From contig JAIPEI010000040.1 in NCBI GenBank assembly GCA_021737245.1, positions 1 through 15,232 on the forward strand: a stretch of DNA of 15,232 nucleotides, read 5' to 3'. The translations under genes and the position numbers were made by a program. Below are positions 1 through 7,394 of this stretch, one piece after another (position 1 is the stretch's first letter; every line of letters starts with the position of its first letter). The stretch is from Deltaproteobacteria bacterium. Its GTDB lineage: Bacteria > Desulfobacterota > DSM-4660 > Desulfatiglandales > HGW-15. The notes below the pieces were generated by a model. That model was given only the letters and a program-made list of their open reading frames with translations, did no database searches and had not been told where the DNA came from.

Positions 1-728
1 AACCGCATCCGGTTCGGATCGTCCAGGGTCTTACCCGTCTGAATGCAGAGCAGGGCGTCGTGGGACTCGGCGTCCTCCCTGTGCAGGTAGTGGCAGTCGT
101 TCGTGGCCACCATGGGAAGGGAGGGCTCGCCGGCCAGCCCCTCCAGCGCCCGGTTGACACGGACCTGCTCGGGCATCTCATTGGCCTGGAGCTCGAGGTA
201 GAAGCGATCCTTGTCGAAGATCCGGGAAAGGTCGACCGCCCGCCGGCGGGCCTCCTCCACGCGGTCTCTCATCAGGGCGTGGGGGATCATGCCCTTGAGA
301 CAGGCCGAGAGCGCGAGGAGGCCGCCGTTGAGCTCCTTCAGAAGCTCCATGTCCACGCGCGGATGGTAATAGAAGCCCTCCAGATGTCCCATGGTCACGA
401 GCCGGTTGAGGTTGCGGTATCCTTCCTCGTTCATGACCAGGAGGACCAGGTGGTAGGCGGTCGGCTGGCCGTCTCCGGGCGCGGAGCGCTCCTTGCGGCT
501 CCCGGGGGCCACGTAGACCTCGCAGCCGAGGATGGGCTTGACGCCGCTCTTCTTCGCTTCCTGAAAGTGCTGTACCGCCCCGAAGATGTTGCCGTGATCC
601 GTGACGGCCACGGATCCCATGCCGAGGCGGGAAGCCCGCTCCTGGAGCTGACGGATCCGAATGGCCCCGTCCAGGAGGCTGAACTCGGTGTGAACGTGGA
701 GATGCACGAATGAGGGGGAGGCGGGCAC
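1..728 (-). CDS. dnaE: DNA polymerase III subunit alpha, N-terminal part (runs off left edge)
   Basis: This is the catalytic subunit of the replicative polymerase; 242 codons of a protein normally about 1,150 residues long are present. The frame begins at a GTG at 728 and gives MPASPSFVHLHVHTEFSLLD, the hallmark PHP-domain opening with its HxHxH metal-site cluster at residues 9-13. VTDHGN follows at 43-48 and the visible part ends in a QTGKTLDDPNRMR stretch typical of DnaE. The GTG start is supported by AGGAAGG about 8 nt upstream and by PHP homology beginning at residue 8. It is transcribed divergently from the kinase gene, probably from the promoter at 836-864, giving a leader of roughly 100 nt. 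The gene is cut by the window edge, not visibly damaged. DnaE is preferred over PolC or DnaE2 because the PHP domain is N-terminal and matches bacterial DnaE1 style, but the polymerase core is not visible. Confidence 0.95.
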   Translation of the reverse strand, partial: MPASPSFVHLHVHTEFSLLDGAIRIRQLQERASRLGMGSVAVTDHGNIFGAVQHFQEAKKSGVKPILGCEVYVAPGSRKERSAPGDGQPTAYHLVLLVMNEEGYRNLNRLVTMGHLEGFYYHPRVDMELLKELNGGLLALSACLKGMIPHALMRDRVEEARRRAVDLSRIFDKDRFYLELQANEMPEQVRVNRALEGLAGEPSLPMVATNDCHYLHREDAESHDALLCIQTGKTLDDPNRMR

Positions 729-812
729 GATCTTTCCTTCCTGCGGATGGGCACCCGGCCGGCCCGAGGGACCCGTGGGGGGTTGCGTTGCCGTTCCTGG
801 CGACCGATTCGG

Positions 813-840
813 TTGTTGTCTCCTCGAGAGCGAATATGAT
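813..840 (+). promoter_or_regulatory. Predicted sigma70-type promoter for the kinase-rarA-oxidoreductase group
   Basis: TTGTTG (813-818), a 16-nt spacer and TATGAT (835-840) lie on the plus strand. The -10 shares five bases with the -10 of the divergent dnaE promoter (836-841). An ATG at 836, in frame with the kinase, lies inside this -10 element, which argues that it is not the translation start. Confidence 0.4.
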
Positions 841-864
841 ACGGTATCTCCGTGTCGTCATCAA
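836..864 (-). promoter_or_regulatory. Predicted sigma70-type promoter for dnaE
   Basis: Read on the minus strand there is TTGATG (864-859), a 17-nt spacer, then TATCAT (841-836). The -10 matches 5 of 6 consensus bases and the spacing is ideal. It points at dnaE and would give a leader of about 100 nt. The prediction is from sequence only. Confidence 0.5.
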
Positions 865-979
865 GCCCTTTCGAGGACGGTCGAACCTGCCGGGTCCCTT
901 GAATCCGCTTCGTTTGCAGGCTCCGGTTCCGCCGTGGGAGGCTCCGGATTCGCTGGTCGCCCGCTCTCATCGGAACCCC

Positions 980-2599
980 ATGAAAAGAGGACATATCACC
1001 GAGCTGGAGAAGCAGATCGGGGATCTGAAGGCCGAGAAGCGGCGGATCCTGGATTCGCTGAGGACCGCACGGACCGAGCTGGAGGCCTGTCGCCTGAGGT
1101 TACAGCACCGGGAGGAGCTCTACCATGCGGTGCCTTCCATCCTCGTCGTGATCCAGGACGGGCGGATCACGGACGTCAACAACAGCGTCGCCGAGCTGCT
1201 CGGATACGATCCCGACGAGCTCCTGGGGAAGCCTTTCCTGGAGATCGTAAATCCGGAGGACAGGCCGCAGGTCCGCGAGATCCACGCCCGGCGGCTGGCA
1301 CGAAAGGTCGTCCCCGCGCAGTATGAGGCCGTCCTGCTGACCCGGGAAGGGCACTCCCTCCCCTGCGAGGTCCGGGTGCGGAAGATGCTGCTTCGGGGGA
1401 AGCGCGCATTCGTGGTCAGCCTCACCCCCATGGACAAGCGGAGGGAGCGGGAGGAAAATCGCCTTCGTTCCAAGAAGACGGAGGCCGTCCTCACCATGGC
1501 TTCAGCCCTGGCGGTTCGTTTCGGGCGCCACTGCTCGGACCTGCAAAGCCGGATCGAGCGGCTGGGCAAAGCAGCCCTGGGCGCCGAAAGCCCGATGGGA
1601 CCGGAGCTCCAGGCCCTGGAAACCATCATGTGCGACGCCCTGCGGACCACGGAACAGCTGAAAACGATCGCACGTGAGAGAATGGAGCCCACGGAGGCCA
1701 GGCTGTTCGACCTGAAGGATGTGGTGAAGGAGGCCGTTTCACTCGGTCAGGGCGCCCTGGAAGACCGGGACAGCCGGGATCCTTCGCCGTATCGGGTAAA
1801 GACGTACCTCCGATCCGGGGCCCGGATCCTGGGAAATCCCGATGCACTTCGAGACGTCATCGCACATCTGGTCCGCAACGCACTGGAGGCCATGCCTGGA
1901 GGCGGGGACCTGTATGTCACTTCCGAGGAGAGCGGGGGACAGGCCCACCTCACCATCATGGACAACGGGAGGGGCGTTCCCGAGCAGTTGATGGATCGCA
2001 TTTTTGCCCCGTTCTTCACCACGAGGGAGGGGGAGGCGGCGGGGCTGGGGTTGAGCGTGGCCTATGCGGTGATCCGCAGGCACGGTGGAAGGATCGAGGT
2101 CACGAGCGAGATGGAGCAGGGCACGGAGATTCGCGTCCGCCTTCCCGTGGCCTCCCTCGAAGCTGAGCCCGGTGCGGCTCGAGCCGATCGAACCAGGCGT
2201 CCGGGGAAGGTCCTCGTGATCGCCGCGACACGGGTGCTTCGTGAGCTCCTGGATCGGTTTTTCTCCGCCCATGGCTGGCGGGTCGTGACGGCATCGGGTG
2301 TCAGGGAAGGGGTGGGACGGCTCCAGCGTGAGACGTACGGGGGAATCATCCTGGAGAGTCTCGGGGGCGGCGGCCGGGACGAGGCGCTGTGCCGGAGCAT
2401 CAAGAACCGGTATGGGGACATCCCTACGGTCCTGATCTCCGACAACGGCGGGCCGGACGGTCAGGAGGAGCGGGAAGGCCGTTCGGCCTTCGACCTGGTG
2501 GTCCGCAAACCCCTTCTCCTGGATGCCTTTGCGGCCCGGGTCCGCCGGCTCTTCTCAACCGCTTCCCACGCCGGGAAAAAAGCCGTGGAACGTCCATGA
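980..2599 (+). CDS. PAS-domain histidine-kinase-like protein with degenerate DHp and receiver domains
   Basis: The protein has 539 residues and no membrane segment, so it is probably a cytoplasmic sensor. Domains in order: coiled coil about 5-45; PAS about 44-150; a DHp-like helix pair about 165-235; a HATPase domain about 285-390 with N-box RNALEAMP (N300), G1 DNGRGVP (328-334), F-box FAPFFTT and G2 GLGL (355-358); then a receiver-like tail about 409-527. Two catalytic features are missing. Where this kinase class has AHDFNN, the sequence reads AVRFGR (178-183), so the phospho-accepting His is Val. The receiver lacks its acidic pair (A415, A416) and has Glu (E459) at the phospho-Asp position, though the Lys (K510) remains. 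The ATP-binding site looks intact. The start at 980 is chosen because the coiled coil begins there and the upstream in-frame ATG (836) sits in a predicted -10. Its ribosome site is weak. No partner is recognisable nearby. Confidence 0.82.
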   Translation: MKRGHITELEKQIGDLKAEKRRILDSLRTARTELEACRLRLQHREELYHAVPSILVVIQDGRITDVNNSVAELLGYDPDELLGKPFLEIVNPEDRPQVREIHARRLARKVVPAQYEAVLLTREGHSLPCEVRVRKMLLRGKRAFVVSLTPMDKRREREENRLRSKKTEAVLTMASALAVRFGRHCSDLQSRIERLGKAALGAESPMGPELQALETIMCDALRTTEQLKTIARERMEPTEARLFDLKDVVKEAVSLGQGALEDRDSRDPSPYRVKTYLRSGARILGNPDALRDVIAHLVRNALEAMPGGGDLYVTSEESGGQAHLTIMDNGRGVPEQLMDRIFAPFFTTREGEAAGLGLSVAYAVIRRHGGRIEVTSEMEQGTEIRVRLPVASLEAEPGAARADRTRRPGKVLVIAATRVLRELLDRFFSAHGWRVVTASGVREGVGRLQRETYGGIILESLGGGGRDEALCRSIKNRYGDIPTVLISDNGGPDGQEEREGRSAFDLVVRKPLLLDAFAARVRRLFSTASHAGKKAVERP

Positions 2600-2645
2600 C
2601 GGGACGACGGCCTTGCCTGCTCATGAAAAGAGGAACCACCTGGAC

Positions 2646-3953
2646 ATGAATGAAACCCGGGAAAGATCCCGTATCCCCCTTGCGGATCGGATGCGCCCCA
2701 GCAAGGTCGAGGAGATTGTGGGCCAGCAGCACCTGGTCGGCCCCGGCGCTCCCCTCCTGCGGGCGCTCCGCTCGGGACGCCTTTTCTCCATGATCCTCTG
2801 GGGTCCGCCCGGCACCGGCAAGACCACCCTGGCGAGGCTGCTGGCACAGGAGTCCGGCGCCCCTTTCCGCTCGCTTTCCGCCGTCACGTCGGGGCTGAAG
2901 GACGTTCGCGTGATCATCGAGGAGGCCCGGGCCGTCTTCGAAACGGAGCAGAAGCCCACCGTCCTGTTTGTCGACGAGATCCACCGCTTCAACAAGGCCC
3001 AGCAGGACGGCTTTCTTCCTCACGTGGAGAGCGGCCGCATTGTGCTCATCGGCGCCACGACCCAGAACCCGTCCTTCGAGGTGATCTCGCCGCTGCTTTC
3101 CCGGGCCCGGGTGCTGATGCTCCACCCGCTGGAGCGGGAGGACCTGGAGACCATCCTGCAAAGGGCCCTGGCGGATGCCGAAAGGGGGCTCGGCCGCACC
3201 GGGGCGGAGGTGCGGCCGGAGGCGATGGACCAGATCATTCTCCTGTCGGGCGGGGACGCCCGCGTGGCCCTGAACAACCTGGAGCTGGCGGTCCTGGACA
3301 GCATCGATTCCGGAGGCGATTCGCCGGCGGTGGGGCTGCCCGAGGTCGAACGCGCCCTGGATCGAAAGGCCCTTTCCTACGACAAGGACGGGGAGGAGCA
3401 CTACAACCTGATCTCGGCGTTCCACAAGAGCCTCCGGGGAAGCGACGTCCAGGCCGCCCTCTACTGGCTCTACCGTATGCTCGAGGCGGGTGAGGATCCC
3501 CTGTTCATTGCGAGGCGCATGATCCGCTGTGCGTCCGAGGACATCGGCCTGGCCGATCCCAACGCCCTGAAGACCACCCTGGCCGCGTTCGAGACCTGGG
3601 AGAAGATCGGCCCCCCCGAGGGGGAGCTGGCCCTGGCCCAGGCGGCCGTGTATCTCTCCTCCGCGCCCAAGAGCAACGCGCTCTACCTGGCCGAGAAGGC
3701 GGTCAAGGCCGAGATCCGCAGGACCGGGGCCCGTCCCGTGCCCCTTCACCTGCGAAACGCACCGACCCGGCTCATGCGTCAGGCGGGCTACAGCCGGGGC
3801 TACCGCTACCCCCACGATCATCCGGACGGATGGGTTCCACAGGACTATCTGCCGGACGGTCTCGAGCAGCGCGACTTCTACACGCCTACGGACCGGGGGA
3901 TCGAGGAGCGCATTCTTCGCCGCATGAAGAAGCTCCGGGAGAGGAAGCCCTAG
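2646..3953 (+). CDS. rarA: Replication-associated recombination protein A (AAA+ ATPase)
   Basis: This 435-residue protein matches the usual length of RarA/MgsA/YcaJ (about 440), a clamp-loader-like AAA+ ATPase acting at stalled replication forks and single-stranded DNA ends. The opening PLADRMRPSKVEEIVGQQHL is diagnostic for the family. Walker A GPPGTGKT lies at 53-60, Walker B VLFVDEIH at 106-113, sensor 1 IGATTQNPSF at about 135-144 and the SRAR arginine-finger region at 152-155. The C-terminal half carries the expected helical and tetramerisation regions (for example SYDKDGEEHYNLISAFHKS). The start at 2646 follows an AGAGGAA tract about 11 nt upstream, a slightly long spacing. In-frame upstream codons exist but lack homology. 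The gene begins 46 nt after the kinase stop and is probably co-transcribed with it. The identity is secure; no defect is visible. Confidence 0.95.
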   Translation: MNETRERSRIPLADRMRPSKVEEIVGQQHLVGPGAPLLRALRSGRLFSMILWGPPGTGKTTLARLLAQESGAPFRSLSAVTSGLKDVRVIIEEARAVFETEQKPTVLFVDEIHRFNKAQQDGFLPHVESGRIVLIGATTQNPSFEVISPLLSRARVLMLHPLEREDLETILQRALADAERGLGRTGAEVRPEAMDQIILLSGGDARVALNNLELAVLDSIDSGGDSPAVGLPEVERALDRKALSYDKDGEEHYNLISAFHKSLRGSDVQAALYWLYRMLEAGEDPLFIARRMIRCASEDIGLADPNALKTTLAAFETWEKIGPPEGELALAQAAVYLSSAPKSNALYLAEKAVKAEIRRTGARPVPLHLRNAPTRLMRQAGYSRGYRYPHDHPDGWVPQDYLPDGLEQRDFYTPTDRGIEERILRRMKKLRERKP

Positions 3954-4087
3954 GCCGTGGACCGGTGGACGGGGAGCCGCCTCCTCGAATGGACCCGTCT
4001 GCGGCCGGGCGGATTCGGCCGGCCCCTGGCAGGGAAAGCCGTACGGCCCTTCCGGAGAAGAGACCGCATGCGACAGGAAACACCCTG

Positions 4088-5458
4088 ATGGACCCGGATT
4101 CCGTCGTCATCATCGGCGCCGGACCGGCGGGTCTGACCGCCGCCCACGAGCTGGCCCGGCGGGGGGTTCGCCCCACGGTCCTGGAGCGGTTTTCCCGTGT
4201 GGGCGGCATGGCCCGTACCGAGACGCACGGGGGCTGCCGGTTCGATATCGGCGGGCACCGGTTCTTCACGAGGATCCAGGAGATCCAGGAGCTCTGGGAG
4301 ACCGTCCTGCCCGAAGGCCTGATCCGGGTCCCCAGGCGATCGCGCATCCATTTCAGGGACCGCTTCATCCGCTACCCCATCGAGCTCGCCGACGTGCTCA
4401 GGCGCGTCGGGCTACGCGAGGGGGCCGGAATCCTGCTCAGCTACGCGCGGGCCCGATGCCGCCCGCATGGAGAGGAGGAGACCTTTGCCGGGTGGATGAC
4501 CTCCCGGTTCGGGCACCGCCTCTACGAGATGTTCTTCCGGGACTACACGGAAAAGGTCTGGGGCGTGCCGTGCGATCACCTGCGGGCCGAGCTCGCCGCC
4601 GACCGCATCCAGGCGTTTTCGCTCGGCTCGGCCCTGTGGGGCGCCGTGTCCGGCCGCGGCGACCACAAGACCCTGATCGACCGGTTCCTGTATCCGGAGA
4701 AGGGGTCGGGCATGATGTGGGATGCGTTTCAATGCCGGGTGGAGGCGCTGGGCGGCACCGTCCTGACGAACGTCGAGGTCGTCGGATTGACCGTGGAGGC
4801 GAACGTGGTCCGTTCGGTGACCGTGAGGAGAGACGGCCTCACCGGGGAGATCCCCGTTTCACACCTGATTACGGGAGCCCCCCTGCGGGATCTGGTGAGG
4901 ATCATCCGGCCGGCGCCGCCCGTGGGGATCGTGCGGGCTGCAGAGGGGATTCGGTACAGGGATTTCCTGCTGGTGGGCCTGGTGCTCCGGCGCGGGGACC
5001 TGTTCCCGGACCAGTGGATCTATGTGCACGATCCAAAGGTGGCCGTGGGGCGCATCCAGAACTACAAGAACTGGAGCCGGGCCATGGTGCCGCATCCGGG
5101 AAAGACCGGTCTGGGCATGGAGTACTTCTGCTCGCAGGGGGATGCGCTCTGGTCCACGGGGGAGGGGGAGCTGGTCGACCTGGCCCGCCGCGACCTGGAG
5201 CGGCTGGGTCTGGCACGGGCGGACGAGGTGGAGGAGGGGGCTGTGTTCCGCCAGACCGAGGCCTACCCCATCTACCTGCACCGCACCCCGGAGGACGTGC
5301 GGACGATCCTGGGGTTCCTCGCCGGGCTCTCCAACCTCCGGACCATCGGCCGGAACGGCCTCCACCGCTACGACAACCAGGACCTGGCCATGCTCACGGG
5401 GCTCCGGGCTGCGAGGTCCCTTCTCGGCGAGGCCTCGGGACCGGACCCGTCGGGGTAG
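4088..5458 (+). CDS. NAD(P)/FAD-dependent oxidoreductase (amine-oxidase / protoporphyrinogen-oxidase / UDP-galactopyranose-mutase-like fold)
   Basis: The 456-residue protein opens with a Rossmann dinucleotide-binding motif, VVIIGAGPAGL (6-16), with the ribose-binding Glu at 33. RVGGMARTE (37-45) and DIGGHRFF (53-60) follow, as in the FAD-dependent amine-oxidase superfamily. The C-terminal IGRNGLHRYDNQDLAM contributes the second FAD contact. Proteins of this type are often annotated HemY-like or found in polysaccharide gene clusters, where they act on nucleotide sugars or lipid intermediates; the substrate cannot be read from the sequence. No signal peptide or membrane helix is seen. The ATG at 4088 is preceded by CAGGAAA with 8-nt spacing. 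It lies 134 nt after rarA, so it may be read through or have its own promoter. Its stop lies only 15 nt from the stop of the convergent FecR gene. Confidence 0.85.
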   Translation: MDPDSVVIIGAGPAGLTAAHELARRGVRPTVLERFSRVGGMARTETHGGCRFDIGGHRFFTRIQEIQELWETVLPEGLIRVPRRSRIHFRDRFIRYPIELADVLRRVGLREGAGILLSYARARCRPHGEEETFAGWMTSRFGHRLYEMFFRDYTEKVWGVPCDHLRAELAADRIQAFSLGSALWGAVSGRGDHKTLIDRFLYPEKGSGMMWDAFQCRVEALGGTVLTNVEVVGLTVEANVVRSVTVRRDGLTGEIPVSHLITGAPLRDLVRIIRPAPPVGIVRAAEGIRYRDFLLVGLVLRRGDLFPDQWIYVHDPKVAVGRIQNYKNWSRAMVPHPGKTGLGMEYFCSQGDALWSTGEGELVDLARRDLERLGLARADEVEEGAVFRQTEAYPIYLHRTPEDVRTILGFLAGLSNLRTIGRNGLHRYDNQDLAMLTGLRAARSLLGEASGPDPSG

Positions 5459-5479
5459 CCCCTTAGGGGCCCCTTAGGG
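5458..5479. repeat. Perfect 11-bp tandem duplication across the convergent gene junction
   Basis: GCCCCTTAGGG occurs twice in direct succession (5458-5468 and 5469-5479). The first copy starts on the last base of the oxidoreductase stop codon. The second contains the TAA stop (TTA on plus) of the minus-strand FecR gene. Each copy can form a short CCC/GGG hairpin. No recognisable intrinsic terminator separates the two genes. Confidence 0.7.
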
Positions 5480-7198
5480 CCTGTTCCCGCCGAACACCCC
5501 GACCACGCCTACGTGCTCGGAAAAGAAGGTGTCATAAGCCTTCATGGCCCAGTCGCCGCCGATCTCCTCGGCATTCGGGCCGAAGAACCGGCCGTGTCCC
5601 TCCTTGTGGTCGGCACTCAGAATCCCGTCGGGGTAAGTCATGGTCCAGACGCCGCCGGAGAGATCAAAGGTGCCGTCCGAGGCGATCTCCCCGCCCGCCC
5701 CGGAGATGGCGGCCGCATGGGGTGCGGAGCCGGTCACGGCCAGGGTGAAGTCCTCGATATGGGCGGTGTCGAAGTTGGCCGTGGCGGAGAAGGCCCCGGC
5801 CAGAATCGCGCTCACACCGTCGTAGAACATGGTCCCGTGCGCAGCGCCGCTGTAAGGGACGCTGCCGGTCTGGGCCGCAATGGCGACTTCCGGGGTGGCC
5901 AGGCCCTGCAGCCACCAGCCGGAGTCCACGAAGTAGTGGTCGAGGCCGCCGCTGTTGAAGGTCCCGCTCTGGGCCCATTGGCCGTAAGCGAGGTAGCTTA
6001 GCCCGGAGTCGGTGACCGAAGCGGTGGTGGTCACGGAGATGCTGTTGCCCGCACCGTCCACGGTGACGTAAGTGTAGGCGCCGTTGTCCCAGATCAGGTA
6101 GTCGCTGTCGAGGATGGAGTCGGCCCGGTGCTCGGCGCCTTCCGCGAACTCGTTGGGGGTCCGGGTCAGGAAGACGTCCCTGAGCACCTCTCCGTCATCA
6201 CTGTACTTGAGCAGGGTGGCGAAGTAGCCGTACTCCGTCATCTCGGGGGCCGGTTCCTCCCCGCCACCCGACCCCTCCTGGGTGCCGATGCCGGTCTCGG
6301 TGTTGGTGATGTTCGACAGGGTGTCGCTCAGGTCGTCCCCGTAACCGGTGAATCCGCCTTCATCCCCGCCTTCATCCCCTCCTCCGGCGCCGGCACCGGC
6401 ACCCCCGCCTCCCCCGGGGCCGCCTGCGCTCTGCTGAATGCCGGCCAGGATGTCCGGATCGTAGGTCACGGCGCCGGTCATGGAGTTGTAGGTCCACCCC
6501 GGACCCAGGGTGATGCCGTTCACAACCACGGATCCGTCGCCGCACGCGGCCACGGTGACGGGCGTACCCCCCGGCCCGGCCTGCGCGAGATAGGGACCCA
6601 GGCTCCGCCCGCTGTCCGCCACCCGGATTCCGCCGCTGTCCGCCGTCTTTTCGTCGACATAGTAGACGTGGGCCCCGAACTTGGTTCCCCGAACGCCCAT
6701 AACCGCCGTCGGGGTCTTGACCTGGAACCGCATCTTTTTGAACCGGAAGAGACGCATGGCATAGAACATGGCCTTGCCCTTGACCATACCGAACACGGAG
6801 GTCTTCTCCCCCGTGCCCTCCTGGGCGGTGTAGTCGTCCACGCTGAATCGCGTCTCAGGGGCGAGGCTGACCACATCCTCGTTCGTGAACCGGAGCCGGC
6901 AGCGGGTGTCGGGCAGGGTGTAGAACTCGTCGTTCTCGTGCACGGGGTCGCCTTCGCTTCCCAGGTAGGCCTCCCTCGTGGACCGGTGGAGCACCACCAC
7001 GTTCCCCTCGAGGGAGTGGATGGTCCCGGCCATCTTGAAGGAGGTCGGGGTGTACTCCTCCTGGATCCGGAGGTTCCTCATGTCTTCGGGGAGGAGCTCC
7101 GGAGAGATTGCGGCCGCGATCGAGGGATGAACCGCCAGGAGGCATCCCAGCAAGAAAAGTGCGAACAGCACATGGGGGTGCGCGGATTTGCAGGCCAT
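5474..7198 (-). CDS. Exported FecR-domain protein with C-terminal TbpB-like beta-barrel (putative type XI cargo 1)
   Basis: The protein has 574 residues. Residues 1-30 form an export signal; there is a signal peptidase I-like SIAAA|ISPE site, but also an LLGC lipobox-like motif ending at C19, so lipidation is possible. A FecR domain spans about 57-180: GTIHSLEG (58-65), TNEDVVSLAPETRFSV, and the terminal TPTAVMGVRGTKF (162-174). A Gly-rich, DEGG-containing linker (about 258-290) leads to about 250 residues resembling the TbpB/Slam-cargo barrel, with GRFFGPNAEEIGGDW at 536-550 and the closing GVFGGNRP (567-574). Only two cysteines remain outside the leader, C100 and C219. There is no transmembrane anchor or N-terminal anti-sigma domain, so it is unlike classical FecR. 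The ATG at 7198 has a strong GAGGAGGAG site 5 nt away. It is paralogous to the product at 10495-12279. FecR is confident; the barrel call rests on motif pattern. Confidence 0.85.
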   Translation of the reverse strand: MACKSAHPHVLFALFLLGCLLAVHPSIAAAISPELLPEDMRNLRIQEEYTPTSFKMAGTIHSLEGNVVVLHRSTREAYLGSEGDPVHENDEFYTLPDTRCRLRFTNEDVVSLAPETRFSVDDYTAQEGTGEKTSVFGMVKGKAMFYAMRLFRFKKMRFQVKTPTAVMGVRGTKFGAHVYYVDEKTADSGGIRVADSGRSLGPYLAQAGPGGTPVTVAACGDGSVVVNGITLGPGWTYNSMTGAVTYDPDILAGIQQSAGGPGGGGGAGAGAGGGDEGGDEGGFTGYGDDLSDTLSNITNTETGIGTQEGSGGGEEPAPEMTEYGYFATLLKYSDDGEVLRDVFLTRTPNEFAEGAEHRADSILDSDYLIWDNGAYTYVTVDGAGNSISVTTTASVTDSGLSYLAYGQWAQSGTFNSGGLDHYFVDSGWWLQGLATPEVAIAAQTGSVPYSGAAHGTMFYDGVSAILAGAFSATANFDTAHIEDFTLAVTGSAPHAAAISGAGGEIASDGTFDLSGGVWTMTYPDGILSADHKEGHGRFFGPNAEEIGGDWAMKAYDTFFSEHVGVVGVFGGNRP

Positions 7199-7290
7199 GG
7201 TTCTCCTCCTCGGTGTGGGACGGCGAAGCAGCCGCTGGAGAGAAGGTGGATGAATGAAAAGGTGAAAGGCCGGTCCCGATACCGAAGACC

Positions 7291-7318
7291 TTGAAATCGA
7301 ACGCCAATATTGTATTTT
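7291..7318 (+). promoter_or_regulatory. Predicted sigma70-type promoter for the glycosyltransferase pair
   Basis: TTGAAA (7291-7296), a 16-nt spacer and TATTTT (7313-7318) lie on the plus strand about 70-100 nt before the glycosyltransferase start. The -10 overlaps the -10 of the divergent FecR promoter (7309-7314) by two bases. Confidence 0.4.
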
Positions 7319-7337
7319 TTGTTTCCCTGAAAATCAA
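7309..7337 (-). promoter_or_regulatory. Predicted sigma70-type promoter for the first FecR-barrel gene
   Basis: On the minus strand TTGATT (7337-7332), a 17-nt spacer and TACAAT (7314-7309, 5 of 6 matches) precede the gene at 7198, predicting a leader of about 100 nt. It lies in a short AT-rich island within otherwise GC-rich DNA. Confidence 0.5.
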
Positions 7338-7394
7338 GTTCATTTACTATGCATCCTGATGCCTGAATACGGCGCTGAAGAGGCCACACGAATC

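Noticed and set aside
60..713. Plus-strand open frame of 217 codons at the left edge.
   Set aside because: It lies antisense to dnaE, whose PHP motifs are unmistakable; its product is low-complexity and matches no family.
4038..4047. Perfect 10-bp palindrome GCCGTACGGC in the rarA-oxidoreductase gap.
   Set aside because: Short GC palindromes are expected by chance here, and the flanks pair poorly; no second copy was noticed near other promoters.
3830..4087. N-terminal extension of the FAD oxidoreductase and of the intergenic region into rarA.
   Set aside because: It overlaps the end of rarA. The Rossmann motif begins six residues after the ATG at 4088, which has an AGGAAA site.
6354..6430. 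Tandem repeat-like DNA (TTCATCCCC units, G/C runs) that might be a repeat element.
   Set aside because: It encodes the Gly-rich DEGG linker of cargo 1; it is coding low complexity rather than an independent repeat.
5474..7198. Classical FecR anti-sigma / FecI regulatory system.
   Set aside because: No sigma factor or TonB receptor is nearby, the anti-sigma N-terminus and membrane anchor are absent, and the protein has an export leader and a barrel instead.
7199..7300. Possible riboswitch or structured leader before cargo 1.
   Set aside because: Only a 4-bp CGGC/GCCG hairpin was found; no known aptamer core could be recognised.
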